This document shows, piece after piece, positions 25,642-34,295 of a DNA stretch of 48,581 nucleotides (the stretch's first letter is position 1; each line of letters begins with the position of its first letter). This DNA is from Bacillus sp. AFS041924 (GTDB lineage Bacteria > Bacillota > Bacilli > Bacillales > Bacillaceae_G): assembly GCF_002577195.1 (NCBI RefSeq), contig NZ_NULG01000104.1:1-48581 (forward strand). The letters run 5' to 3'. The translations under genes and the position numbers were made by a program. A model generated the notes under the pieces. The model ran no database searches. It was not told the origin of the DNA and saw only the letters and a list, made by a program, of their open reading frames with translations.

Positions 25642-26655
25642 ATGAAAAATGTTGCATTGGATAAACACCAACGACCTTTACAGGATTTACGTATATCTGT
25701 TACCGATCGCTGCAATTTTCGTTGCCGTTATTGTATGCCAGAAGAAATTTTTGGTCCAGACTATGCTTTTTTATCAAAAGATAAAATACTTTCCTTTGAT
25801 GAAATTGAAAGATTAACGCGTATTTTTGTATCTTTAGGTGTTAGAAAAATAAGAATTACAGGTGGAGAACCTTTATTACGTAAGGATTTATCTAAACTAA
25901 TCAAACGATTAAATCATATAGACGGTGTTGAAGATATTGCTTTAACGACAAATGGTACTTTACTTAAAAAGTTCGCAAAAGACTTATTTGAAGCGGGATT
26001 AAAAAGAATTACTGTCAGCATCGATTCACTAAATGAAGAACGATTCTCTTATATGAGTGGTAACCGCGGGAATGTAAAAGCTGTCCTAGAGGGGATTCAA
26101 GCTGCTGCAGATATTGGAATGAAGGTTAAAATCAATATGGTTGTTCAAAAAGGAAAGAATGAACAGGATATTATCCCGATGGCACAATATTTTAAAGAGA
26201 AAAAACACATTCTTCGTTTTATTGAATATATGGATGTTGGAAATTATAACGGCTGGAAGCTTGATGAAGTGGTATCAAAACAAACGATAATAGAGTTGAT
26301 TAATGAAATCATGCCGTTAGAATTAACTGAAGCTAATTATGTAGGTGAAGTTGCTAATCGATATCGTTATAAAGATAGTGATGAAGAAATCGGCATTATT
26401 TCATCAGTTACTGATTCATTTTGTTCGACCTGTACAAGAGCACGTATATCTGCAGAAGGTAAATTATATACTTGCTTATTTGCTACTAAAGGATATGATT
26501 TAAGAGAATTAGTAAGATCAAATCAAGATGATGAACAAATAAAAGAAACAATTCTTTCTATATGGAGCAATCGAACTGATCGCTATTCGGATGAACGATT
26601 AAGTAATACAAAAAAACCATCACAAAAAATTGAAATGTCACATATAGGCGGTTAA
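25642..26655 (+). CDS. moaA: GTP 3',8-cyclase MoaA
   Basis: This 337-residue radical SAM enzyme catalyses the first step of molybdenum cofactor synthesis, turning GTP into 3',8-cyclo-GTP, which MoaC then rearranges to cPMP. The SAM cluster motif is CNFRCRYC near residue 25. The C-terminal second cluster is [18 protein letters not shown], and the protein ends with the functional Gly-Gly. The start at 25642 leaves 8 bases after GTGAGG; an ATG two codons upstream would be only 2 bases away from it. It lies 20 bases after fdhD and is likely in the same operon. Confidence 0.95.
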   Translation: MKNVALDKHQRPLQDLRISVTDRCNFRCRYCMPEEIFGPDYAFLSKDKILSFDEIERLTRIFVSLGVRKIRITGGEPLLRKDLSKLIKRLNHIDGVEDIALTTNGTLLKKFAKDLFEAGLKRITVSIDSLNEERFSYMSGNRGNVKAVLEGIQAAADIGMKVKINMVVQKGKNEQDIIPMAQYFKEKKHILRFIEYMDVGNYNGWKLDEVVSKQTIIELINEIMPLELTEANYVGEVANRYRYKDSDEEIGIISSVTDSFCSTCTRARISAEGKLYTCLFATKGYDLRELVRSNQDDEQIKETILSIWSNRTDRYSDERLSNTKKPSQKIEMSHIGG

Positions 26656-26771
26656 TCTAAAATAGTTAATACAAAACTATGAGGCTTGGAGTTTATGCAA
26701 TTTTTTGATATTACTCTATCCAAAAATGAAAAAGTGATGATTGGTATCTCTGTTTGTAAAGCAGGGAAATT

Positions 26772-26820
26772 AAGCAGCATTCAGAACTCCTTATATGATG
26801 AGGACTTCTTAATGCTGCTT
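26772..26820 (+). terminator. Long hairpin between moaA and moeB
   Basis: AAGCAGCATT pairs with AATGCTGCTT, and the stem continues inward with further pairs including CTCC/GGAG-type contacts, ending in a TTATATGAT-like loop. TTTATTT follows. It could be a partial terminator that lowers expression of the downstream genes. The 62-codon frame crossing it has a poor ribosome binding site and is probably chance. Confidence 0.6.
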
Positions 26821-26906
26821 TTATTTAAAGGTAGGATACTAAGGGAAGGTAGTGAAAATCTTTTAAACTCTTTTCCTAGATCCTAGATTTTGAATGGAGG
26901 ATATTT

Positions 26907-27923
26907 ATGTCAGAACGTTATTCACGTCAGCAGCTTTTTACTCCAATTGGTGAAAAAGGACAAGAATTGATTAGAAAAAAACATGTTTTAATCATTGGAG
27001 CAGGTGCGTTAGGAAGTGCTAGCGCCGAAGCACTTGTTAGAGCGGGAATTGGAAAACTAACTTTAATTGATCGAGATTATGTTGAAATGAGTAATTTGCA
27101 AAGACAGCAGCTTTATAGCGAGGAAGATGCATTTGAGAAATTACCGAAAGTAATCGCGGCTAAACAACGTCTTCACAAAATTAATGCAGAAGTGAACATT
27201 AATGCACTAGTAATGGATGCTAGTGCAGATAATATGGACATCCTTTTAAAGGATGTTGATGTTATGATTGACGCGACAGATAATTTTGATATTCGATTTA
27301 TCATAAATGACTTATCGCAGAAGTATGGAATTCCGTGGGTATATGGTTCATGTGTCGGTAGTTTTGGCATGTGTTGCACAATTCTACCTAGTAAAACTCC
27401 TTGTTTAAACTGTATATTAAAGAGTTTACCAGTGCCTGGTGTGACATGTGACACAGCAGGAATTATTAGTCCTACGGTACAATTAGTGACAGCATATCAG
27501 GTTGCTGAAGCATTAAAAATATTAGTTGAGGATTATTCAGCCATTAATCCAAAATTTCTTACATTTGATTTATGGAATAATGAGCACTTTTCCTTTAAAA
27601 TTAGTAAACTTAAATCAGAAGAATGTCCTTCATGTGGAACGAATAAGACGTATCCTTATTTATCCTTTGAAAATCAAACGAAAACTAGTACATTATGTGG
27701 GAGAAATACAGTTCAAATTAGACCTTCAATGACAAAAAATTATGATTTTAATGAACTAGAAAATCAATTAAAACAACATGGGAAAGTAGAACGAAATCCT
27801 TATTTGATCTCTTGTCAGTTAGAAGATTATCGATTTGTCATTTTTCAAGATGGTAGGGTTTTCGTTCATGGCACAAATGATATACAAGAAGCTAAGAAAC
27901 TATATTATCGTTTATTAGGTTAA
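26907..27923 (+). CDS. moeB: MoeB/ThiF-type adenylyltransferase
   Basis: This 338-residue E1-like enzyme adenylates the C-terminal Gly-Gly of MoaD so that sulfur can be loaded for molybdopterin synthesis. The Rossmann motif is IIGAGALGSASAEALVRAG (about 28-46), followed by LIDRDYVEMSNLQRQQLYS. A zinc site is formed by CLNC and CPSCG. There is no C-terminal rhodanese domain; instead about 80 residues of unrecognised sequence follow. Because ThiF and MoeB are very similar, use for thiamine is possible, but the location strongly favours molybdopterin. GGAGG lies 6 bases before the ATG. Confidence 0.9.
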   Translation: MSERYSRQQLFTPIGEKGQELIRKKHVLIIGAGALGSASAEALVRAGIGKLTLIDRDYVEMSNLQRQQLYSEEDAFEKLPKVIAAKQRLHKINAEVNINALVMDASADNMDILLKDVDVMIDATDNFDIRFIINDLSQKYGIPWVYGSCVGSFGMCCTILPSKTPCLNCILKSLPVPGVTCDTAGIISPTVQLVTAYQVAEALKILVEDYSAINPKFLTFDLWNNEHFSFKISKLKSEECPSCGTNKTYPYLSFENQTKTSTLCGRNTVQIRPSMTKNYDFNELENQLKQHGKVERNPYLISCQLEDYRFVIFQDGRVFVHGTNDIQEAKKLYYRLLG

Positions 27924-27942
27924 TAGAGAGAGGATGAAATCA

Positions 27943-29232
27943 ATGGTCGAAAAACGAGTACCATTACCAATAGAAGAAGCGGTTCGTAAAGTCATGGATT
28001 TTGCCGTAAATGGATTAAAGGAAATGGTATCGATTGATTTAGCTTATGGTCGAGTACTAGCAGATGATGTAAAAGCTGATCAAGATATACCTGCATTCGA
28101 CCGCTCTCCATATGATGGTTTTGCGATTAGAGCTGAAGATACGATTCTCACAAATAATGAAAATCCAACAATCTTTGAAGTAGTTGGAGAAATTGGTGCT
28201 GGTTCAGTTTTTCCAAATGAAGTAGAACCATTACAAGCCGTCCGTATTATGACTGGAGCGCAAATACCTCAAGGGTGTTCAGCGGTTGTTATGCTTGAAT
28301 TAGCACAAGAGATGAAAATTGAAGGTAAAACATTTATTGAAATTAAACGATCCTATCAAAAGGGCCAAAATATTTCTTTCCAAGGAGAGGAAACGTCAAA
28401 AGGAGATGTTCTTGTCAAAAAAGGAACAGAAATCAACCCTGGCACGATCGCATTACTTGCTACATTTGGATATAGTGAGGTTCCGGTAGCGAAAAAGCCA
28501 GTAATCGGAGTAATTGCAACAGGTAGTGAGCTACTTGATGTAAAAGAACCACTTGAACCAGGTAAAATTCGCAATAGTAACTCACATATGGTTCTCGCTC
28601 AAATTCAAAAAGCAGGCGGAATTCCTAAATATTTAGGAAAGTTTAGCGATGACTTAGACACATGCTTTTCTGAAGTGAAAAATGCATTAGAACAAGTCGA
28701 TATTCTGATTACTACTGGTGGTGTTTCAGTCGGAGATTTTGACTATTTACCAGAAATATACGCAAGATTAGGAGCCACAGTATTATTTAACAAAATTGCT
28801 ATGCGTCCAGGAAGTGTAACGACTGTAGCACATTTTGAAAATAAATTATTGTTCGGTTTATCAGGAAATCCTTCCGCTTGTTTCGTTGGATTTGAATTAT
28901 TTGTTAGACCGATTATCCAAACTTATTTATTTAGTGAAACACCACATTTAAAGAGGGTAAGTGCGATACTAGGAGAAAACTTCCCGAAACCGAATCCTTT
29001 TACTAGATTTGTGAGAGGGAAAATTGTTTATGATGAAGGTCGATTAACAGCAATCCCAGCAGGTTTTGATAAGTCTAGTGCAGTTTCTTCATTAGCTTAT
29101 ACGGATTCATTTATCGTTTTACCTGGTGGAACTAGAAAATACGAAAAAGGTATGTCGGTTGACTTATTGTTATTAGAAGACCCTCAAGGTAGTAAATGGC
29201 CTTGGTATGATTTCACTCCATCGTATAGATAA
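27943..29232 (+). CDS. moeA: Molybdopterin molybdenumtransferase MoeA
   Basis: This 429-residue enzyme inserts molybdate into adenylated molybdopterin. Key phrases are the N-terminal DIPAFDRSPYDGFAIRA, the GEIGAGS segment, the MPT-binding TTGGVSVGDFDYLPE and the C-terminal LFGLSGNPSACFVGFELF. Length is normal for the family. The start at 27943 leaves 9 bases after AGAGAGG, better than the ATG nine bases upstream, which nearly touches it. The gap to moeB is about 20 bases. Confidence 0.94.
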   Translation: MVEKRVPLPIEEAVRKVMDFAVNGLKEMVSIDLAYGRVLADDVKADQDIPAFDRSPYDGFAIRAEDTILTNNENPTIFEVVGEIGAGSVFPNEVEPLQAVRIMTGAQIPQGCSAVVMLELAQEMKIEGKTFIEIKRSYQKGQNISFQGEETSKGDVLVKKGTEINPGTIALLATFGYSEVPVAKKPVIGVIATGSELLDVKEPLEPGKIRNSNSHMVLAQIQKAGGIPKYLGKFSDDLDTCFSEVKNALEQVDILITTGGVSVGDFDYLPEIYARLGATVLFNKIAMRPGSVTTVAHFENKLLFGLSGNPSACFVGFELFVRPIIQTYLFSETPHLKRVSAILGENFPKPNPFTRFVRGKIVYDEGRLTAIPAGFDKSSAVSSLAYTDSFIVLPGGTRKYEKGMSVDLLLLEDPQGSKWPWYDFTPSYR

Positions 29233-29271
29233 GCAGTACTTTAATATATTAAGAAAAGTGAAGTGATTTAC

Positions 29272-29742
29272 ATGGAACAATCATTATTTAATATTGTCAA
29301 TACACCAATTGTAGTTGAAGAAGTATCAGATAAAGTAAAAAGTAGAAACGCTGGGGCAATTACTTTGTTTATTGGTACAGTTAGGGAGTTAACAAAAGGT
29401 AAAAAAACGCTGTCTTTAGAATATCAAGCATATGAACCAATGGCCGTAAAAAAGCTTGCTCAAATTGGTGATGAAATAAAGCAAAAATGGCCGGATGCAA
29501 TTGTTGCGATTACGCATAGGGTTGGAAAATTAGAGATTAGTGATCTAGCAGTTGTCATTGCCGTTTCGTCACCACACCGTAAAGTTGCCTACGAGGCAAA
29601 TGAATACGCAATCGAACGAATCAAACAAATTGTTCCGATTTGGAAAAAAGAGTTTTGGGAAGATGGCACGATGTGGATCGGTGACCAATTAGAAAATACA
29701 TCATACGAAAACGGCAAACCAAATATGGAGGAATCCAAATGA
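29272..29742 (+). CDS. moaE: Molybdopterin synthase catalytic subunit MoaE
   Basis: This 156-residue subunit joins MoaD to convert cPMP into molybdopterin by adding two sulfurs. The family phrases GAITLFIGTVRELTKGK, LEYQAYEPMAVKKLAQI, AITHRVGKLEISDLAVVIAV and the C-terminal PIWKKEFWEDGTMWIG are intact and include the active-site lysines. A GTG nine bases upstream is in frame, but ATG 29272 fits the family start and has AAGTGA before it. The stop overlaps the start of moaD by four bases, which couples the two subunits of one enzyme. Confidence 0.95.
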   Translation: MEQSLFNIVNTPIVVEEVSDKVKSRNAGAITLFIGTVRELTKGKKTLSLEYQAYEPMAVKKLAQIGDEIKQKWPDAIVAITHRVGKLEISDLAVVIAVSSPHRKVAYEANEYAIERIKQIVPIWKKEFWEDGTMWIGDQLENTSYENGKPNMEESK

Positions 29743-29975
29743 TTAAAGTATTATTATTTGCTCATTTACGAGAGAAAGCTGGAATCGAAGAATTAACGGT
29801 AAACGATCAAAATGGGATAAACGTAAAAGAGTTAAAAGAATTACTTATGAATAAATATGATTTACCGCAACTACATCAGATTATGACTGCAGTAAATGAA
29901 GAGTTTGTAACGGATGAAGAAATTGTAAAAGATGGAGACGTTGTAGCGTTCATACCACCAGTAAGTGGAGGATGA
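29739..29975 (+). CDS. moaD: Molybdopterin synthase sulfur carrier MoaD
   Basis: This 78-residue ubiquitin-like protein ends in the essential Gly-Gly (IPPVSGG), which is thiocarboxylated after adenylation by MoeB and donates sulfur to cPMP. The N-terminus IKVLLFAHLREKAGIEEL is typical. It overlaps moaE by four bases, and GGAGG lies inside the moaE end as the ribosome binding site. Confidence 0.94.
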   Translation: MIKVLLFAHLREKAGIEELTVNDQNGINVKELKELLMNKYDLPQLHQIMTAVNEEFVTDEEIVKDGDVVAFIPPVSGG

Positions 29976-30009
29976 TTACGACTGAATGGATGAAGGTGGG
30001 TGAAGTTTT

Positions 30010-30504
30010 ATGCATAAACATAATAAATTAGCGGTCATTAACATAGCGGTTTTAACAGTTAGTGATACTAGAACGGTTGAAAATGATGAAAGCGGTAAAC
30101 TAATTAAGGCTTTGTTGAAGGAGCAAAAACATATCGTTTTGGATTATAAAATTACAAAAGACGAAATCCCATTAATTGATTCAATTGTTAGATCATGGAG
30201 CGAAGATGATCAAGTTCAAGTTATGATTATTACTGGCGGTACTGGTTTTACGAAAAGAGATGTTACATATGAAGCAATTTCGAATTTGTTAGATAAAGAA
30301 ATGCAAGGTTTTGGGGAACTGTTCCGTTCATTAAGCTATACAGAAATTGGTCCAAAGGCAATGTTTAGTCGAGCAATTGCAGGAAGTTTTAATGATAAAG
30401 CAATTTACGTAATTCCTGGCTCAAGGAACGCTGTAAACTTAGCAATGACAAAACTAATTTTACCAACATGCCAACATTTTGTTGAGGAATTAAATAGACA
30501 ATGA
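30010..30504 (+). CDS. moaB: MoaB/MogA-family molybdopterin adenylyltransferase
   Basis: This 164-residue protein belongs to the MoaB/MogA fold, which adenylates molybdopterin to prepare it for Mo insertion by MoeA. Diagnostic stretches are VLTVSDTRTVENDESG near the N-terminus, the MPT-binding ITGGTGFTKRDVTYEAI, and the later YVIPGSRNAVNLAM. Bacillus-type MoaB is known to serve in place of MogA. AGGTGGGTGAAG precedes the ATG. It overlaps mobA by four bases. Confidence 0.92.
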   Translation: MHKHNKLAVINIAVLTVSDTRTVENDESGKLIKALLKEQKHIVLDYKITKDEIPLIDSIVRSWSEDDQVQVMIITGGTGFTKRDVTYEAISNLLDKEMQGFGELFRSLSYTEIGPKAMFSRAIAGSFNDKAIYVIPGSRNAVNLAMTKLILPTCQHFVEELNRQ

Positions 30505-31082
30505 AAATTGCTGGTGTCGTATTAGCAGGTGGCAAATCCTCTCGTTACGGAAAACCAAAAATGTTTGAAACATATAAAAACAAATTTTTATATGAATATA
30601 GTGTAGAAGCCTTAAAAGAAAATTCAATTTCACCTATTATTATTTCAACGAACGAAAAACTAGTTCCATATTTTAGTAAAAAAGATCTAGACTTTGTCAT
30701 AGAAGGAGAAGCTGACGAATACCAAGGTCCGTTATATGCGATGTACAATGCATTTTCAAAAAGATCAAACACAGATTGGTATTTTGTCCTAGCCTGCGAC
30801 ACACCTTTCATTACAGCTGATTTTGTAAAAAAAATGATCGCAAAGGTGAAGCATACTAACGTTGATGCAATCGTACCGGTCCAATCAGATAAACTTCAAC
30901 CGCTATTTGCACTCTACCATCGTAATTGTATCGGGAAGATGAAAGAGATTGTAGATAAAAACAATCGAAAGCTTCAGCTACTATTTGATGAGGTTAATTT
31001 ATTTACAGTACCATTTTCAAAAGATGAACTAATCTTTAAGAATATCAATAGGCCTGAGGATTGGCAAAATGGGCAGGAGTAA
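30501..31082 (+). CDS. mobA: Molybdenum cofactor guanylyltransferase MobA
   Basis: This 193-residue nucleotidyltransferase adds GMP to molybdopterin to form the bis-MGD cofactor used by formate dehydrogenase-class enzymes. The GTP-binding loop is VLAGGKSSRYGKPKMF at residues 6-21 (Tyr replaces the more common Met after Arg). YQGPLYAMYNAF and the metal-binding ACDTPFI follow. It begins within the last four bases of moaB (ATGA). Confidence 0.92.
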   Translation: MKIAGVVLAGGKSSRYGKPKMFETYKNKFLYEYSVEALKENSISPIIISTNEKLVPYFSKKDLDFVIEGEADEYQGPLYAMYNAFSKRSNTDWYFVLACDTPFITADFVKKMIAKVKHTNVDAIVPVQSDKLQPLFALYHRNCIGKMKEIVDKNNRKLQLLFDEVNLFTVPFSKDELIFKNINRPEDWQNGQE

Positions 31083-31142
31083 TACAAGAATAGGCTAGCA
31101 AATTCTATTGCCTAGATCCTGTCTGCAAAAGGAGGAACTATC

Positions 31143-31625
31143 ATGAGTGAATTTTCCCATTGGAATGAAGAAGGAAGACCTAAAATGGTCGATATATCAG
31201 AAAAAGACATCACAACACGAGTAGCAATTGCACAAAGTACAATTTCGCTATCAAAGGAATTATATGACGCGATACAAAATGGACAAATTAAGAAAGGCGA
31301 TCCGTTAAATGTAGCACAGATTGCTGGGATTATGGGAGCGAAAAAAACTTCAGACATTATTCCAATGTGTCACCCGATTGCACTTTCAGGCACTGACTTT
31401 ACATTCGAGTATGTAGAAGCACCAAATGGGTATGATTTAATCATTCGTGCGACTGTTAAATGCAGTGGGAAAACTGGAGTTGAAATGGAGGCACTTACAG
31501 CTGTAAGTGTTGCTGGCCTTACATTTTACGATATGTGTAAAGCCGTTGATAAAAGTATGGTCATAAAAGAAACATTTTTAGTACAAAAAACTGGTGGTAA
31601 AAGCGGCGACTTCTTTCATAAATAA
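31143..31625 (+). CDS. moaC: Cyclic pyranopterin monophosphate synthase MoaC
   Basis: This 160-residue enzyme rearranges the MoaA product into cPMP. The conserved blocks are [16 protein letters not shown] near the N-terminus, [15 protein letters not shown] at about 67-81, and [18 protein letters not shown] near 115-132, containing the active-site Lys and His. AAAGGAGGA lies 6 bases before the ATG. It is the last gene of the long cofactor operon and is followed by a strong terminator. Confidence 0.95.
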   Translation: MSEFSHWNEEGRPKMVDISEKDITTRVAIAQSTISLSKELYDAIQNGQIKKGDPLNVAQIAGIMGAKKTSDIIPMCHPIALSGTDFTFEYVEAPNGYDLIIRATVKCSGKTGVEMEALTAVSVAGLTFYDMCKAVDKSMVIKETFLVQKTGGKSGDFFHK

Positions 31626-31627
31626 GA

Positions 31628-31691
31628 TTGGAACATTAACTTAATTGATTAATAGGATCAACTATTTAATCAATTAAGTTTCCAATTTTTT
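31628..31691. terminator. Strong bidirectional terminator after moaC
   Basis: AACTTAATTGATTAA and TTAATCAATTAAGTT form a perfect 15-bp stem, and outer TTGGAA/TTCCAA pairs extend it before TTTTTT. It overlaps the last codons of the opposing minus-strand gene. Confidence 0.85.
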
Positions 31692-32021
31692 ATCGAAAAC
31701 AAATACTGAAATCGCAATATCTTCTTCTACCTTCATATCAGAAAAAAGATTAATAAATTTAGCGCCAACGATGTCTTCCAATTTAACGGGAGGATTTTTT
31801 GCATAGACATCTTGAATCATCTTAGTTCTAGCATTATGAACGATATCACGCCCTTCTGAAGTTTGAGCGATAAATAGTTCTGTAGGAGTAAGATTTCCAT
31901 ACAAAGTTGAAACAGCCATATTTTCAACAAAAACAGTATGGATTCTTTCAGGACCTTTACCAAATAACTCTTTTCGCAGTTTTCGAATATAGTCATTAAA
32001 TTCATGGATGACTTTAGACAT
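31674..32021 (-). CDS. DUF2294/MpsC-like protein
   Basis: This 115-residue protein matches the DUF2294 group, now linked to MpsC of the MpsABC cation-translocating or bicarbonate-linked membrane system. Phrases such as FNDYIRKLRKELFGKGPERI, MAVSTLYGNLTPTELFIAQT and VEEDIAISVFVFD are typical. It has no membrane helix. No MpsA or MpsB gene lies nearby. It is the only minus-strand gene inside the molybdenum block, with its own promoter region upstream. The family assignment is from memory; function remains unclear. Confidence 0.75.
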   Translation of the reverse strand: MSKVIHEFNDYIRKLRKELFGKGPERIHTVFVENMAVSTLYGNLTPTELFIAQTSEGRDIVHNARTKMIQDVYAKNPPVKLEDIVGAKFINLFSDMKVEEDIAISVFVFDKKLET

Positions 32022-32347
32022 ACTAAATACCCCTTATTCTAGTTGTTTTGTTTTTCTAATAATAAATCAATGATAAATAAATTAAAAGAAAAATCGAACA
32101 TCTCTTGAACATTTATGTGAAAATAGTAGATTATAGACAACTAATATCTTGGAACTCTGGATTAATAAAATGGTTTGTAATTTATTACATAAATTTCATG
32201 TTTTAAATAAGGCGATTAAATATATTAGCACATTATGATAATAAATTATTACGTAAAGGAGAAAAGAAAGAAGATATAAAAGTTTCTCTTAAAAAAGTTA
32301 ATAGTTTTTTCGAAAAATGTAGGATCAATAACTGTAGAAGAAAGGAA
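32022..32347. other. Gap before mobB with an open, protein-like frame
   Basis: No start codon or ribosome binding site defines a gene. However, the mobB frame stays open upstream to about 32203 and reads as protein-like sequence (LLRKGEKKEDIKVSLKKVNS), without any ATG. It could be the end of a lost upstream gene fused to mobB or simply chance in AT-rich sequence. Confidence 0.35.
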
Positions 32348-32890
32348 TTGAATGTTATTAAAAAGAATTGTTCAATTTTACAAATTGTTGGCTTTCAAAA
32401 CAGTGGTAAAACAACACTCACTGAAAAACTGATTAAGAGAACTAAACAACATGGATTAGTTGTTGCGGCAATAAAACATCATGGTCATGGAGGAGTTCCT
32501 GAAATCGAAGTAAATAGTAAAGACAGTATTCGTCACCTAAATGCTGGAGCAATTATATCTAGTGTTGAAGGAGAAGGTGTCTTACAGTTGAGAACAAATA
32601 TTAAAAATTGGGACCTAAAGAAAACGATTGAATTATATCGCTTTTTTTCAACAAATGTTATTTTAGTAGAAGGGTATAAGAGGGAAAGCTATCCAAAAGT
32701 GGTTTTAATAAGAGATGAAAGTGATCTCACTTTACTAGATACATTAACAAATATTAAATGTGTTATAAGTCATTTCGAACTGCAAAAAAATAGAGTGGTA
32801 GAATATCCTGTATTTCATTTAGAAGACGAGCAAAACTATATAGAATTCTTAATCAATGAAATCGTTAAACAGAAGTCAGGAGAGGATTAA
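32348..32890 (+). CDS. mobB: Molybdopterin-guanine dinucleotide biosynthesis protein MobB
   Basis: This 180-residue GTP-binding protein assists MobA in making the MGD cofactor. The P-loop is VGFQNSGKTTL at about 14-24, followed by IKHHGHGGVPE and the later VILVEGYKRESYPKVVLIR, all typical of MobB. The start is uncertain: no ATG precedes the P-loop in frame. TTG 32348 lies right after AAAGGAA and gives the expected length. The gene is separated from mobA by moaC and an opposing gene, and ends next to the following small gene. Confidence 0.9.
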   Translation: MNVIKKNCSILQIVGFQNSGKTTLTEKLIKRTKQHGLVVAAIKHHGHGGVPEIEVNSKDSIRHLNAGAIISSVEGEGVLQLRTNIKNWDLKKTIELYRFFSTNVILVEGYKRESYPKVVLIRDESDLTLLDTLTNIKCVISHFELQKNRVVEYPVFHLEDEQNYIEFLINEIVKQKSGED

Positions 32891-33121
32891 ATGGGTAAGT
32901 GTAATTTAAATCATTCAAAAAAAGATGTACAAGATAAGTTAGATTTTCAAAGGAACTATTTGCCAGATAGAATAACTGATGATTTAGATTTATTACTTCG
33001 AACTGAATGTTCACAAGAAATATTGAACGAAATATTCCATCTTATAAAAAAATATGACTTATCAACAAATGCCGAACAAGAACTTAGAAATAAACGATTA
33101 AGTGATTTGTTATCAATTTAA
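32891..33121 (+). CDS. Small unknown protein between mobB and modB
   Basis: This 76-residue protein starts at the base right after the mobB stop and lies 37 bases before modB. AGGAGAG of the mobB end acts as ribosome binding site. It has a His/Lys/Asp-rich start (MGKCNLNHSKKDVQDK), then FQRNYLPDRITDDLDLLL and a helical C-terminus. It has no membrane helix and only two Cys (residues 4 and 40), which is too few for a cluster. I do not recognise the family. Tight position between cofactor and molybdate-uptake genes suggests a role in molybdenum handling, by inference only. Confidence 0.7.
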   Translation: MGKCNLNHSKKDVQDKLDFQRNYLPDRITDDLDLLLRTECSQEILNEIFHLIKKYDLSTNAEQELRNKRLSDLLSI

Positions 33122-33158
33122 TTAGTAGTTTTGGGTTAAAACGAAATGAGGAGAATAC

Positions 33159-33815
33159 ATGATTGAAGAATTTTTAATCCCCCTAAAGGTTTCTCTTAAG
33201 GTTGCTGTATTATCTGGTTTTATCGTGATTATTTTAGGTACAATGTTTGGGAGAATTTTATCGAAAAAATCATTTAAGGGTAAGTCACTTTTGGAAACGA
33301 TAATTATGTTACCTTTAGTTCTTCCTCCTACAGTTGTAGGATTTTTACTCATTGTAATTTTTGGAAGACAAAGTATTCTTGGGAAAACTATAGAATGGTT
33401 ATTTAAGCAACCAATCATTTTTACATGGTGGGCTGCTGTAATTGCTTCAATTATTGTAGCATTTCCACTAATGTATCAATCTGCAAAAACTGGATTCCTA
33501 GGAGTGGATAATGAGATAGAAGAAGCAGCCCGAGTTTGCGGAGCAAATGAATGGGAGATACTTTTCTTTATTTCAATCCCACTTTCATTTAATGCAATTA
33601 TCTCGGGAGGAATCTTAAGTGTTGCAAGAGTACTTGGTGAATTCGGTGCTACTCTTATGTTCGCTGGTAATATTCCTGGAAAAACACAGACAGTCCCTAC
33701 TGCCATTTACTTAGCTATTGATTCTGGGAATATGAAAATGGCATGGTTATGGGTACTTTCTATGGTGTTAATTTCATTTATCATGTTAATGATGGTCCAG
33801 AGAAAACAAAAATGA
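33159..33815 (+). CDS. modB: Molybdate ABC transporter permease ModB
   Basis: This 218-residue inner-membrane protein forms the channel of the molybdate importer. It has about five helices and the ABC contact loop EEAARVCGANEWEILFFISI near residue 125, with LPLVLPPTVVGFLL and ARVLGEFGATLMFAGN typical of ModB. GAGGAG lies 6 bases before the ATG. Neither the binding protein ModA nor the ATPase ModC is encoded before or after it in this window, so the partners must lie elsewhere or be shared. Confidence 0.93.
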   Translation: MIEEFLIPLKVSLKVAVLSGFIVIILGTMFGRILSKKSFKGKSLLETIIMLPLVLPPTVVGFLLIVIFGRQSILGKTIEWLFKQPIIFTWWAAVIASIIVAFPLMYQSAKTGFLGVDNEIEEAARVCGANEWEILFFISIPLSFNAIISGGILSVARVLGEFGATLMFAGNIPGKTQTVPTAIYLAIDSGNMKMAWLWVLSMVLISFIMLMMVQRKQK

Positions 33816-34092
33816 TTGTTGTACAAAAAATGTGTCAAAGATAAAGAAAAAATTCATATAACCTCTCAAAACTAGCTAAAATGATAATCAAATTATTGAT
33901 TTTAAAACATAAACTGCACATTTCATTGCTACTTTCCTTTTTCTGAGACAAAGAAGATGTAGCAGTGATCACCTTATTTATCAAAAATTATTTTATAGTA
34001 CTGAAATCGCCAAATGTATGCCTTTTATGAGTAAGAAAAAACTAGAGAAGAGAGCTATAAGGGGAAAAGTATTAAATTATTATAAAATTCAA
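33816..34092. other. Non-coding gap after modB
   Basis: No gene is seen. The sequence is AT-rich and without a clear terminator for modB. It leads into the regulatory region of the hydroxylase operon. Confidence 0.35.
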
Positions 34093-34122
34093 TTGACTAA
34101 GTATTCTAAATTTTGTTACCAT
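34093..34122 (+). promoter_or_regulatory. Candidate promoter of the hydroxylase operon
   Basis: TTGACT (34093-34098) and TACCAT (34117-34122) are separated by 18 bases. The -35 is good and the -10 is weak. Transcription would start close to 34129, just before the first palindrome at 34139, so a protein bound there would block the polymerase. Confidence 0.5.
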
Positions 34123-34138
34123 ACAATTAACTTACCTA

Positions 34139-34256
34139 TATACATGTATACATCTGGAAATATAGTGAGTAGAAAATAATTCAATTTAAAGAATATATAT
34201 GCATACATGTATACATGTATGCGTGATGTTCAAATTAGATGTATACAGGTATACAG
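34139..34256. promoter_or_regulatory. Three related palindromic operators
   Basis: Three inverted repeats share the core TATAC-N2-GTATA: TATACATGTATA at 34139-34150, a perfect 22-bp palindrome at 34201-34222 (GCATACATGTA and its complement), and TGTATACAGGTATACA at 34240-34255. Centres are about 67 and 37 bases apart. They lie between the candidate promoter and the first gene. Operators of this kind are typical of GntR/FCD regulators, and one is encoded at the end of the same locus (41714-42439). The pairing of regulator and sites is inferred. Confidence 0.7.
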
Positions 34257-34295
34257 GAGTATGTAAACAAGAAATAAGAAAAGGAATGATTGATT

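Noticed and set aside
26686-26886. 66-codon frame between moaA and moeB
   Set aside because: It is crossed by a long hairpin, has a poor ribosome binding site and shows no protein-like pattern.
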